64,000 nt of DNA from DASQYE01 sp036389675. Lineage in GTDB: Bacteria; Acidobacteriota; Blastocatellia; Pyrinomonadales; Pyrinomonadaceae. Shown piece by piece: positions 16,329-24,472 of this stretch (positions are counted from its first letter, which is position 1; each line of letters starts with the position of its first letter). The notes beneath the pieces were generated by a model. It saw nothing but the letters and a program-made list of their open reading frames with translations. It searched no databases and had not been told where the DNA came from. The stretch spans positions 23,983 to 87,982 of the forward strand of contig DASVWI010000028.1 in assembly GCA_036389675.1 (NCBI GenBank). The letters are read 5' to 3'. The translations under genes and the position numbers were made by a program.

Positions 16329-17981
16329 CTAGCGTGAAGCGTTCGAGGCCGCAGTATTACTGCGCGTGGAAGTGGAGGAGGAAGCAGCTGCGGTCGCATT
16401 TGCGTTTGCATTCTCGTTATCGCCGTCCATCCCTTCGGGCATCTTCCACCCGGCGCGCTGCAAGAGCGTTATCCCGTAGGGAACCGGGACGGCGAAATTC
16501 GATGCGGTGTTTTCCGTAAAGACTGCGAAGTTGATGCCGATCACGCGACCCGACTGGCCGAACAGGGGCGCGCCCGAGCCGCCCTCAGCCGTGCGCGCGT
16601 CATAGACCACGCGACGCCCGTCAAGGTCTGTGATGTGTCCCTGCGTGGTCAGGGGCTGGATGTGATTCTTCTCGGCCAGATAGCCCAAGAGAGATTCGAG
16701 CGAAGAGCCGTAGCGCGCCTGTATGCTGCGCGCCTCCGCGTCGTCCAGAAGCGCGAGCAGGCGATCCGGCCCTGAAGGATAACCCATCATGACGACGGCC
16801 TGTCCGACCGTGACGGCCTCGAACTCGCGGTCGAGCGGCAGCACCGGAATGTTCAAGACCAAATCCTTATTCTCGATCAGGCAGACGGCCAGATCGTCCT
16901 TCTGCGCGGACTGTTTGTATTTGAGCGTGAAAGGCTGCGGGTTCTGCGGAAAGAAGGCCATCAGCTTTTTCAAACGCGGCTGGCCGCTGGCGGTGCTGGT
17001 GAGGCTCGCCGCGCGCTCGTCCGCAAGCCATGGCTGCGCCACGTGGCGGTTGGTCAGGATGAAACCCTCGCCGACGTGAAACCCTGTCCCGACAAACTCA
17101 AACTCGGCGATAGTGCCGTTTCCGTCCGGCGTCAATTGCAGCGGGTCAGCGCCGTTTTGAATCACCACGCCCTCCTCGTTGGTTTGCACTTCCGGGTAAC
17201 GCAGCGGGCGATTCGTGCCGCGCTCGACGAAGATGTATGAGCCGGAGACGAGGCAGACGCCGTTGCCGTAATCGGAGCGCAGCTTGGGCGCGAGCGACAG
17301 ACTATCGCGGATGATTTTGTTCGACTCGTCGACCTTGCTGACCTCGCGGCGCGTCGTGCCAAGCTCCTCGCGCATCTTCGCCAACTGATCGTTCTGCGCG
17401 TCGATCACGCGGCGGCTGGTCTGAACCTCGCGGTACATCGAGAAGCCTATGTAGAGGATGCCGCCGACGAGCGCCAGCGCAATCGCAAGCGTGATGAGCT
17501 TCGTGCTCGGATTAATCTCGCGGACAAGCTCGCGCGTAAACTCTCTGAGAAAGACCTTGGCATCATCACGACGGGCCGTGGCCGCCGATTCAATCGCCGC
17601 GTGTTCGATAAAGGGGGCGACGTGAGTTTCCGTGCGCGGGCCGGGGACGACCGCCAGCAGACCTCCGACGGGGAAGAACGTCAGTAGCAGGCTGTTCGGG
17701 CCAATGCGTACTTCATCGCCGTCGCCGATCCGGGAGTAGTTTTCGAGCCGCGCTCCGTTATGCGTGATGTCGAGGTTGGGATCGAAATCCGTGACGCGGT
17801 AATAGCCGTTGGTGCGGCCAAGCTCCAGCACCATGCCCGTAGCGCCTGAGGGAGGCAGCACGGAAGGGTCGAGTCGCAGGTTGCAATCCGTGGACGCGCC
17901 GATGCGAATACGCTCCTGCGTCAGCACTTCCGTGTGCTTATCCAGCCCGGCTGCAATGTGAATGACCAGTCCGTCCGTCAT
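16329..17981 (-). CDS. FHA-domain, membrane-anchored trypsin-like serine protease
   Basis: A 550-residue protein. Residues ~1-110 look like an FHA domain (IRIGASTDCNLRLDPS..., later NGARLENYSRIGDGDEVRIG), which normally binds phosphothreonine. A single membrane helix follows at ~165-187 (LITLAIALALVGGILYIGF), then a short coiled coil (~190-225). The protease part shows the trypsin/HtrA triad in order: LTNRHVA (His), KDDLAVCLIE (Asp) and GGSGAPLFGQSG (Ser). No PDZ domain is visible. The C-terminus ends in a low-complexity Asn/Ala/Ser/Thr tail. The topology predicts FHA in the cytoplasm and protease outside, so the protein could link a phospho-signal to envelope proteolysis. It is monocistronic and divergent from the ferredoxin-like gene. 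Confidence 0.85.
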   Translation of the reverse strand: MTDGLVIHIAAGLDKHTEVLTQERIRIGASTDCNLRLDPSVLPPSGATGMVLELGRTNGYYRVTDFDPNLDITHNGARLENYSRIGDGDEVRIGPNSLLLTFFPVGGLLAVVPGPRTETHVAPFIEHAAIESAATARRDDAKVFLREFTRELVREINPSTKLITLAIALALVGGILYIGFSMYREVQTSRRVIDAQNDQLAKMREELGTTRREVSKVDESNKIIRDSLSLAPKLRSDYGNGVCLVSGSYIFVERGTNRPLRYPEVQTNEEGVVIQNGADPLQLTPDGNGTIAEFEFVGTGFHVGEGFILTNRHVAQPWLADERAASLTSTASGQPRLKKLMAFFPQNPQPFTLKYKQSAQKDDLAVCLIENKDLVLNIPVLPLDREFEAVTVGQAVVMMGYPSGPDRLLALLDDAEARSIQARYGSSLESLLGYLAEKNHIQPLTTQGHITDLDGRRVVYDARTAEGGSGAPLFGQSGRVIGINFAVFTENTASNFAVPVPYGITLLQRAGWKMPEGMDGDNENANANATAAASSSTSTRSNTAASNASR

Positions 17982-18033
17982 AAAACAGGTAATTCATCCC
18001 GCACTCCGGCGGGAGCGAGCGCTCGTACTAATC

Positions 18034-18097
18034 AGAGGCGACCGCTTTCGCCGACCGCTTTCGCCACTGCCTGCGGTCGCGACGTGCGGTCGCCTCT
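18034..18097. repeat. Palindromic intergenic element (family F)
   Basis: A perfect 12-base inverted repeat (AGAGGCGACCGC at 18034-18045, GCGGTCGCCTCT at 18086-18097) encloses a 40-base loop. The loop repeats CGCTTTCGCC and contains further GCGGTCGC-type dyads. It lies in the 274-base gap between two divergent genes, upstream of both. No T-run follows, so a terminator is unlikely; it resembles a REP-like element. Confidence 0.6.
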
Positions 18098-18255
18098 CAA
18101 TCGCTCATAATACATTATTAGCTGCGAGGCGGGCAAAGAACTTCTTGTGCCCACCTCGCTGCTCCGATTTTATGCCCGCCGATTTCTTCGGGTCGCGCGT
18201 CTCATGTTAAGATTCAAGTTTGCTCGCGACGCAGAATCGCGGGCCTTATACGATT

Positions 18256-18678
18256 ATGAAAGAATATTCGATCATCGAAAATCGCGATCAGGTCTGCGCG
18301 CTGGCCCCGGTCGCCTACGCGCCGATTCGCCATCACATCTTTGTCTGCAACGGAAAATCCTGTGAGTCGGCGGGCAGCGCCGAGGTCAAAGAGCGGCTCT
18401 CGCAGGAACTCGTCGCGCGCAACCTGCTTTTCGGAAAAGAGAAGAAAGGAAGGAATCCGCTGGGCAGCGTCGTCCTGACGGATTGCAGCTCGGTCGGTTT
18501 CTGCGCCGTCGGAGCGACCGTCATAGTCTACCCGGACGGCGTCTGGTACGCGCAGGTCGAAGCCCATGACGTTCCTGAGATCGTCGAGGAGCATATCGTC
18601 AACGGGCGGATCGTCGAAAGACTCGCGCTCCTGAAAGTGCCCGCGAGCGGTGTAGAGGAGCAGGCGCGTGAAGGATAG
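18256..18678 (+). CDS. Thioredoxin-like [2Fe-2S] ferredoxin-domain protein
   Basis: A 140-residue protein in the fold of NuoE C-termini and Aquifex-type thioredoxin-like ferredoxins. The cluster cysteines are visible: VCNGKSCESAGS (C-x4-C, about residues 33-40) and CSSVGFCAVGATVIVYPDG (C-x5-C, about residues 77-95). The ATG at 18256 (MKEYSIIENR) is preferred over an in-frame upstream start because the family block begins there. It is a small electron carrier or Fe-S sensor; the partner is unknown and it is far from the nuo operon. A YcxB-like gene follows after 18 bases on the same strand. Confidence 0.8.
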   Translation: MKEYSIIENRDQVCALAPVAYAPIRHHIFVCNGKSCESAGSAEVKERLSQELVARNLLFGKEKKGRNPLGSVVLTDCSSVGFCAVGATVIVYPDGVWYAQVEAHDVPEIVEEHIVNGRIVERLALLKVPASGVEEQAREG

Positions 18679-18696
18679 CAGGCTTTTTGCCACACC

Positions 18697-19254
18697 ATGC
18701 GAATAAAGTTTGATGCCACCATAGATGACCACGTCGACGCTTACGAGCGCGCTTCGGCCCGCTCCGACGCGGCGCGCTCATGGCGGCGTCAGGGCGCTGC
18801 CGCGACCGCGCTGCTCGGCGGCCTCATCAGCGGCATCATAGGGTTCGTCGTTATCGGCAGATCGATCACGGCGGGCTTGATCGGCGGCGTCATTGTGGCG
18901 ATTGTGAGCGGGGTCATCACGTGGAACATGCACCACAATACCATCAGGCGAAGGATGCACGACTACTTTCGGGAGAAGTTCGGCGACAGAGACTCGCTCC
19001 CGTGTGAAGTGGAGCTGACCGAATCCGGCATCTGGACGAGACAACTGGGCACTCAAATTATATTCGAGTGGGCCAACGTGGAAGAGATTGTAGAGAATGA
19101 GGACGACCTTGAATTTGTGATGCGCGACGGCGGCGGCCTGATCGTCAGAAAGCGGGCCTTCGCCTCGACGGACGAGCAGCGGCAATTTATGGAGATCACT
19201 CGAAGCTACCTCAACGCGTCGCGCACCGCCTCCAACTGGCTGCATTCCGGCTGA
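18697..19254 (+). CDS. YcxB-like membrane protein
   Basis: A 185-residue protein: ~30 polar residues, two hydrophobic helices (about 31-75: AATALLGGLISGIIGFVVIG and GLIGGVIVAIVSGVITW), then a beta-rich cytoplasmic domain with the YcxB pattern (CEVELTESGIWTRQLGTQ, FEWANVEEIVENEDDLEFVM). This pattern resembles bacterial PH-like folds. Function unknown in the family. It is 18 bases behind the [2Fe-2S] protein gene, so probably cotranscribed, and converges on gcvPB with only 18 bases between stops. Confidence 0.72.
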   Translation: MRIKFDATIDDHVDAYERASARSDAARSWRRQGAAATALLGGLISGIIGFVVIGRSITAGLIGGVIVAIVSGVITWNMHHNTIRRRMHDYFREKFGDRDSLPCEVELTESGIWTRQLGTQIIFEWANVEEIVENEDDLEFVMRDGGGLIVRKRAFASTDEQRQFMEITRSYLNASRTASNWLHSG

Positions 19255-19272
19255 CACACTTCCGCTTCGAGC

Positions 19273-20802
19273 TTAAGCGGCGCTGGCCGCTTCCACAGGC
19301 TTCCAACGCAGGACGGGCTTGCGCGCGGCTGCGGCCTCATCAAGGCGACCGATGCGAGTGGTATGCGGCGCGCCGAGGACAAGCTCCGGCGTCTCCAAGG
19401 CTTCGCGCGCAATCGAGCGCATCGCTTCGATGAACTGGTCAAGCTCCTGTCGCCCGACGGATTCTGTGGGCTCAATCAGCATCGCGCCCTGCACGATCAA
19501 AGGGAAATAGATCGTCATCGGGTGAAAGCCGTAATCGATCAGGCGCTTGGCGATGTCCAGCGTGTGGACGCCTTTGCGCGATTGCCGCTTGTCCGTAAAG
19601 ACCACCTCGTGCATCGGCGGGGCTTCAAACGGCTTGTCGTAATCAGAGGCCAGGCCTTCGGCGATATAGCGCGCGTTGAGCACAGCCGCTTCGGTCGCTT
19701 CGCGCAAACCGTCAGGCCCATGCGTTTGAATGTAGGAAAGAGCGCGCAGCATCATCCCGAAATTGCCGAAGAAAGCTTTGACGCGACCGATGGATTGCGG
19801 GCGGTCGAAGTCCAGACGATACCTTTCATCATCCCTGACGATGCGCGGAACGGGGAGAAAGGGCTCAAGCTCTTTGGTGCAGCAGCATGGGCCGCAGCCG
19901 GGGCCGCCGCCTCCGTGCGGAGTCGAGAAGGTCTTATGCAGGTTCAGGTGAATGACATCGACGCCCATATCGCCCGGACGCGCCACGCCGACCAGAGCGT
20001 TCATGTTCGCCCCGTCCATGTAGACGAGCCCGCCCGCCTCGTGCACGATGCGGCAAATCTCGCTGATATTCCTTTCAAAGAGGCCGACCGTGTTCGGGTT
20101 CGTCAGCATCAGCCCGGCGATGTCGCCGCGCGCGCATAGCTCGCGCAGGTGCTGTAGGTCGGTCAAGCCTTCCGGCGTTGACTTGATCGTCTTGACGTTA
20201 AAGCCAGAGAGATGAGCGGAGGCCGGATTTGTGCCGTGCGCCGAATCCGGTATGAGCATCGTGCGCCTCTGGGCGGACGCCCCCTCGCCGTCGCGCGCGT
20301 CGATGAAGGCGCGTATCAGCATCACTCCCGTCATCTCGCCGTGTGCGCCCGCCGCCGGTTGCAGGGACACGCCCGCCAGCCCCGTTATCTCCGAAAGGTG
20401 TTGCTGTAGCTCGTAGATGACCTGCAAAGCTCCCTGCGAATCTTCTTCCGTGGCGAGCGGGTGAAGGCCCGCGTGGCCCACAATACGCGCAACACGCTCA
20501 TTCAGGCGCGAGTTGTATTTCATCGTGCATGAGCCCAAAGGATACAGGCCCAGATCAATCGAGTAGTTCCACGTAGAGATGCGCGTGAAGTGGCGAATGA
20601 CATCCACTTCGCTCACTTCGGGCATCCCTGCCAGCTCGTCTTCGCGCCGCAGGCCCGCCGGCAGCAGCTCATCCATCGGCGTCTCTTCAACGTCGAGCGC
20701 GGGCAGGCGATAGCCGACTCTGCCCGGTTGCGAGCGCTCGAAAATGAGCGCCTCGTTCTGCGTCGGGTGCGTGGTGACTTTGGTGATGTTCGTTGAGTTC
20801 AT
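19273..20802 (-). CDS. gcvPB: Glycine dehydrogenase (decarboxylating) subunit 2
   Basis: A 509-residue C-terminal half of the P-protein, encoded separately as in many non-proteobacterial lineages. It carries the PLP lysine in HLNLHKTFSTPHGGGGPGCG (about residue 285) and the glycine-rich loop after it. The N-terminus starts MNSTNITKVTTHP..., with LIFERSQPGRVGYRLP typical of subunit 2. With GcvPA it decarboxylates glycine and passes the aminomethyl group to lipoyl-GcvH. It is last in gcvT-gcvH-gcvPA-gcvPB, 18 bases after gcvPA. The residue count is usual for the family, and nothing essential appears to be lost. Confidence 0.96.
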   Translation of the reverse strand: MNSTNITKVTTHPTQNEALIFERSQPGRVGYRLPALDVEETPMDELLPAGLRREDELAGMPEVSEVDVIRHFTRISTWNYSIDLGLYPLGSCTMKYNSRLNERVARIVGHAGLHPLATEEDSQGALQVIYELQQHLSEITGLAGVSLQPAAGAHGEMTGVMLIRAFIDARDGEGASAQRRTMLIPDSAHGTNPASAHLSGFNVKTIKSTPEGLTDLQHLRELCARGDIAGLMLTNPNTVGLFERNISEICRIVHEAGGLVYMDGANMNALVGVARPGDMGVDVIHLNLHKTFSTPHGGGGPGCGPCCCTKELEPFLPVPRIVRDDERYRLDFDRPQSIGRVKAFFGNFGMMLRALSYIQTHGPDGLREATEAAVLNARYIAEGLASDYDKPFEAPPMHEVVFTDKRQSRKGVHTLDIAKRLIDYGFHPMTIYFPLIVQGAMLIEPTESVGRQELDQFIEAMRSIAREALETPELVLGAPHTTRIGRLDEAAAARKPVLRWKPVEAASAA

Positions 20803-20820
20803 GAAAAGATTTTGGATTGC

Positions 20821-22170
20821 TTAACTGATCAGCCCGTTGAGGCCGTCAACGAGCGCGTCAATCTCACGACGCGAGTTGGTTTCCGTCACGCAGACCAGAA
20901 AATCGTTCGGCCTGTCGGGGTAGTAACGCGAAAGCGCCAGTCCACCGGTTATATTCCGCTCGCCGGCAAGACGCGCGAGCAGGCCGGCTGCCTCGACGGG
21001 CGCGCGGACGACGAACTCGTTGAAGCGCGGCGCGGTGAAGGGGAGCGTAAAGCCTTCGAGCGCGGCGATGCGGCGCGCCGCGTAGGCCGCCTTCTGCGCG
21101 CATTGCACGGCAACTTCCCGCACGCCTCGTGGCCCCATCGTCTCAAGATAGATGGTGGCGGCCAGCGCGATCAGACCCTCGTTGGTGCAAATGTTCGAGG
21201 TCGCTTTCTCGCGGCGTATGTGCTGCTCGCGCGTGGCGAGCGTCAGCACGAAACCGCGCCGCCCCTCTTTATCGACGGCCTGACCGACGAGACGGCCCGG
21301 TATCTGTCGCGCGTACCTTTCGAGGATGGCGAAGAGCCCGAGGTATGGCCCACCGAAGGAGAGCGGTATGCCGAAGGATTGGCCCTCGGCGACGACTATG
21401 TCAGCGCCGCAAGTGCCGGGCGCACGCAGGAGACCGAACGAGATGGCTTCCGTGACCGTGACGACGAGCAATGCGCCGACGGCGTGCGCGCGGTCGGCCA
21501 AAGCCTGCACGTCCTCTACACATCCGAAGAAGTTCGGTGATTGGATGACGACCGCCGCCGTCTTGTCGTCAAGAGAGCTTAAAGCACCGGGCGCGGTCTG
21601 CCCCGTGGCCGCGTCGAAATCAAAACGCTCCAAATCAATGCCGGCGTGCTGCACGTAGGTATTGACGACTTCCAGATATTCCGGGTGAACGGCGTTCGAG
21701 ACCACGACCTTACTGCGACGCGTGACGCGCTCGGCCATCAGCACGGCTTCGGCCAGAGCGGTCGAGCCGTCGTACATGGAGGCATTGGCGACCTCCATCC
21801 CTGTCAACTGGCAGACGAGGGTTTGAAACTCGAAGATGGCTTGCAGCGTGCCCTGCGAGATTTCCGGCTGGTAGGGCGTGTAGGCCGTGAAGAATTCCGA
21901 GCGCTGGATGAGATGATCTACGATTGTTGGCGAGTAGTGCGAGTAAGCGCCTGCGCCCAGAAAGCTCGGACGCCGGGCCGCAGCATTGCGCTGGCCGAGC
22001 GCTTCAAAGCCCGCGAGCAGCTCAATCTCGGAGAGCGCGGCGGGAGTTTTCAGAGGCGCGCGCAGAAGCAGGTCAGACGGGATCGAGCTGAAAAGCTCCT
22101 CGGCGCTCTTAAGGCCGACCTTTTGAAGCATCTCCGCGCGCTCGTCCGGCGAGTTTGGAATGTAACGCAA
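20821..22170 (-). CDS. gcvPA: Glycine dehydrogenase (decarboxylating) subunit 1
   Basis: A 449-residue N-terminal half of the P-protein. Family blocks are plain: MRYIPNSPDERAEMLQKVG, FLGAGAYSHYSPTIVDHL, FTAYTPYQPEISQGTLQAIF, ANASMYDGSTALAEA and GEGQSF-type loops. It lacks the PLP lysine, which sits in subunit 2; the two form a heterotetramer. The start is TTG at 22170, three bases behind the gcvH stop, consistent with coupled translation. Confidence 0.96.
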   Translation of the reverse strand: MRYIPNSPDERAEMLQKVGLKSAEELFSSIPSDLLLRAPLKTPAALSEIELLAGFEALGQRNAAARRPSFLGAGAYSHYSPTIVDHLIQRSEFFTAYTPYQPEISQGTLQAIFEFQTLVCQLTGMEVANASMYDGSTALAEAVLMAERVTRRSKVVVSNAVHPEYLEVVNTYVQHAGIDLERFDFDAATGQTAPGALSSLDDKTAAVVIQSPNFFGCVEDVQALADRAHAVGALLVVTVTEAISFGLLRAPGTCGADIVVAEGQSFGIPLSFGGPYLGLFAILERYARQIPGRLVGQAVDKEGRRGFVLTLATREQHIRREKATSNICTNEGLIALAATIYLETMGPRGVREVAVQCAQKAAYAARRIAALEGFTLPFTAPRFNEFVVRAPVEAAGLLARLAGERNITGGLALSRYYPDRPNDFLVCVTETNSRREIDALVDGLNGLIS

Positions 22171-22173
22171 CTT

Positions 22174-22566
22174 TTATTCTGGCTCCGCTTTCGTAAAATC
22201 TTCGTATTCGGCGGCTGACAGAAGGCCGTCAACCTCGCCGGGGTTGCTCATCCTGATGCGAACCATCCAGCCTTCGCCGTACGGGTCGTTGTTGACCTTT
22301 TCGGGATCATCCTGAAGAGATTCGTTGACCTCTATGACCTGGCCCGAGACGGGTGTGAAAATTTCGGACACGGCCTTGACCGATTCGACCGAGCCGAACG
22401 CTTCGTGGGCCGTGACGGAGTCGCCGGCCTTCGGCAGCTCGACATAGACCACATCGCCGAGGGAATCCTGCGCGTGATCTGTAATGCCGACAGTGCCCGT
22501 GTCGCCGTCCACTCTGATCCACTCGTGGTCTTTGCTGTAGTGCAATTCCTCTGGAACATTAGCCAT
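22174..22566 (-). CDS. gcvH: Glycine cleavage system H protein
   Basis: A 130-residue lipoyl carrier. The N-terminus MANVPEELHYSKDHEWIRVD and GITDHAQDSLGDVVYVELP are textbook GcvH. The lipoylated lysine is in FGSVESVKAVSEIFTPV (about residue 65), and VNNDPYGEGWM follows. It shuttles the aminomethyl group between the P, T and L proteins. It is second in the gcv operon, but 111 bases, most of them an inverted repeat, separate it from gcvT. Confidence 0.97.
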   Translation of the reverse strand: MANVPEELHYSKDHEWIRVDGDTGTVGITDHAQDSLGDVVYVELPKAGDSVTAHEAFGSVESVKAVSEIFTPVSGQVIEVNESLQDDPEKVNNDPYGEGWMVRIRMSNPGEVDGLLSAAEYEDFTKAEPE

Positions 22567-22604
22567 TTTGTTGTTCGCTTCTCCTCAAGCGTCCACCGTG
22601 TCTT

Positions 22605-22672
22605 AGCAATCAGTTGTCAGTTATCGGTAAGCAGCTCCTGACGGACTACTGATAACTGATTACTGGCTGCTT
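22605..22672. repeat. Inverted repeat between gcvT and gcvH (family D)
   Basis: The left arm (22605-22634, AGCAATCAGTTGTCAGTTAT...) pairs with the right arm (22647-22672, CTACTGATAACTGATTACTG...). About 20 of 25 positions match, with a loop of about 12 bases. The arms are made of short CAGTTATCAGT-like words, the same style as families A and B. It would form a hairpin within the gcv mRNA, between gcvT and gcvH. Confidence 0.7.
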
Positions 22673-22677
22673 AATCA

Positions 22678-23808
22678 TTACTGTTTTGTTTCATTCTTTT
22701 CACGTTTATAAAAAGGCGTCTTGACTACTTTAGCGCCGACCAAGCGACCGCGCACGTCGATCTGAATCTCCTGCCCTTCCTGCGCGAACCGCGTGGGCAC
22801 GTAGGCGAGGCCGATGTTCTTTTTCAGAAAGGGCGCGGGGCTTCCCGATGTGACGCGGCCAACACGGTTGCCTTCGACCAGCACCTCCTGAGCGTCGCGG
22901 GCGATGCCGCGCTCCGTCATCTCGAATCCGACGAGGCGCTGGCTGATGCCTTCTTCCTTCTGTTTCGCCAGACGCTCGCGGCCCGTAAAGTCTCCCTTAT
23001 TGAGCTTGCATATCCAGCCAAGGTTGGCTTCGAGCAGCGTGGTGGTTTCGTTGATCTCGTGACCATAGAGGGCCATCGCCGCCTCAAGCCGCAGAGTATT
23101 GCGCGCGGCCAGCCCGCAGGGGATGACGCCATCCTCCGTGCCGAACCGTCCGGCATCCAGCATCTTCTCCCAGAGCCCTTCGGCGCGCTCCGCGGCGGCG
23201 TAAACCTCAAAGCCGTCCTCGCCCGTATAGCCCGTGCGCGAGACAATCGCCCTGACGCCGTCGACCGTCCCCTCGCGGAAATGGTAATACTTGATCTCGG
23301 CGAGCGGCACGTCCATGAGCGGCTGCAAGATGGAGATAGCGTCCGGGCCTTGCAGGGCGAGCTGGCAATAGTCCGCGCTCACGTTACGCAACTCAACCGA
23401 TTCATCGCCTTTGTGCGAGGTAATCCAGTCCCAATCCTTATCTGTCGTCGAGGCGTTGACTACCAGCAGCAGATGATCTTGAGCGAAACGGTAAACGAGC
23501 AGGTCGTCTACGACAGTGCCCTGAGGTGTCGTGATGGCGGAATACTGCGCCTGACCGTCAACCAGCTTGGCCGCGTCGTTAGAGACCAGCCGATTGACGA
23601 AGGGAATGGCATCCGGGCCGCGCACATCTATCTCGCCCATGTGCGAGACATCGAACAGCCCCGCGTGGGTGCGCGTGCAGAGGTGTTCCTCGACCGTCCC
23701 CGCCGGATACTGGACGGGCATGTCCCACCCGCCGAAATCCACCATGCGCCCACCCATCCGGCGGTGCGCGGCGTTGAGTGGAGTCTGTTTCAAATCAGGC
23801 GCAGTCAA
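22678..23808 (-). CDS. gcvT: Aminomethyltransferase (glycine cleavage T protein)
   Basis: A 376-residue folate-binding enzyme that releases ammonia and forms 5,10-methylene-THF from aminomethyl-GcvH. Visible family blocks are LNAAHRRMGGRMVDFGGWDMPV, HAGLFDVSHMGEIDVRGPDA, SRTGYTGEDGFEVY and CGLAARNTLRLEAAMALYGHE. The start is TTG at 23808, supported by TAGGAGA five bases upstream (TTG ACT GCG CCT). It is the first gene of the gcv operon; I see no glycine riboswitch upstream. Length is normal for the family. Confidence 0.96.
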   Translation of the reverse strand: MTAPDLKQTPLNAAHRRMGGRMVDFGGWDMPVQYPAGTVEEHLCTRTHAGLFDVSHMGEIDVRGPDAIPFVNRLVSNDAAKLVDGQAQYSAITTPQGTVVDDLLVYRFAQDHLLLVVNASTTDKDWDWITSHKGDESVELRNVSADYCQLALQGPDAISILQPLMDVPLAEIKYYHFREGTVDGVRAIVSRTGYTGEDGFEVYAAAERAEGLWEKMLDAGRFGTEDGVIPCGLAARNTLRLEAAMALYGHEINETTTLLEANLGWICKLNKGDFTGRERLAKQKEEGISQRLVGFEMTERGIARDAQEVLVEGNRVGRVTSGSPAPFLKKNIGLAYVPTRFAQEGQEIQIDVRGRLVGAKVVKTPFYKREKNETKQ

Positions 23809-24013
23809 GCGTGTCTCCTACAAACCTCTCGGCGAGGCAATTACGGGTCTTTATAACTCTTAACATGGGCGGAGCGTGAAAGCTAACATGCGGCGCGCAA
23901 GCCGTCAAGGTGAAGCCACGCCAGACCCTCGAACCCCTGATCCGGGATGGAATGCAGCCCACGGCCTCACAAACGCCAATTCCAATCCACCCCATCAATC
24001 TCTCGCGGGTGAC

Positions 24014-24328
24014 CATGACGTAACACGGCGCTGCAATGGCGTTGCAGAGGTCGGTAACGCCATTCCCAAGCTCTGTAACGCCGTTGCGACGCGTGGAAAT
24101 GTCATTACGACGCGTGGTAACGATGTTGCGACGCGACGTAACGTCGTTGCGACCCACGGAAACGTCCTTGCGACGCATGGAAACGACGTTGCGACGCGAG
24201 GAAACGCCATTGCGAGGCATGGAAACGACGTTGCAGAGGTCGGAAATGGCGTTTCCATGCCTCGCAAGGACGTTGCTACCGGCGGAAATCTCGATTTTCG
24301 GGCCGGGAACGAACGTTTTGCGGTCGGG
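24014..24328. repeat. Degenerate 21-bp tandem array 1
   Basis: About 15 consecutive units of exactly 21 bases; 14 clear units start every 21 bases from 24035 (24035, 24056, 24077 ... 24308), and a weaker one sits at 24014. The consensus is close to AACGNCGTTGCGACGCGTGG followed by A. Units differ at many positions yet the phase never slips. Since 21 is seven codons, every frame reads a heptapeptide repeat; plus-strand frame 24035 gives N-[DAG]-V-[AI]-T-[RH]-G-like units. The unit includes the self-complementary word AACGNCGTT. There are no spacers, so this is not a CRISPR. No gene in the region is convincing. Confidence 0.85.
24210..24267. repeat. Perfect 18-base inverted repeat inside array 1
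   Basis: TTGCGAGGCATGGAAACG (24210-24227) is exactly complementary to CGTTTCCATGCCTCGCAA (24250-24267), with a 22-base loop. Thus one unit near the right end of the array is present in inverted orientation while the 21-base phase is kept. It could extrude as a stable hairpin. Confidence 0.85.
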
Positions 24329-24382
24329 GATGGCTTTTTTGACGAAAGAAATGCTGGGGCGAAGAGAGGACGCCAAGTTAGA

Positions 24383-24462
24383 CAGGTCAGTACCGCCTGC
24401 GATAGCGGGCGGGTTGTATCAACGTCAGACACCCGCCCGCTACCGCAGGCGGTACTGACCTG
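24383..24462. repeat. Long GC-rich palindrome (family E)
   Basis: Two 32-base arms (24383-24414 and 24431-24462) differ at one position around a 16-base loop. The arm begins CAGGTCAGTACCGCCTGCG. It lies 10 bases beyond the anti-sigma stop (24473) and could work as a transcription stop without a U-run. I recall similar GTACCGCCTGCGGTAGCGGG palindromes as frequent in Blastocatellia-type genomes, but this has not been checked. Confidence 0.85.
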
Positions 24463-24472
24463 AGCACTGACC

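Noticed and set aside
23809..23900. Glycine riboswitch upstream of gcvT.
   Set aside because: I looked for the paired aptamer core and a following hairpin and did not see them; absence by eye is not conclusive.
24014..24328. CRISPR array.
   Set aside because: The units are contiguous 21-mers with no spacers and no cas genes.
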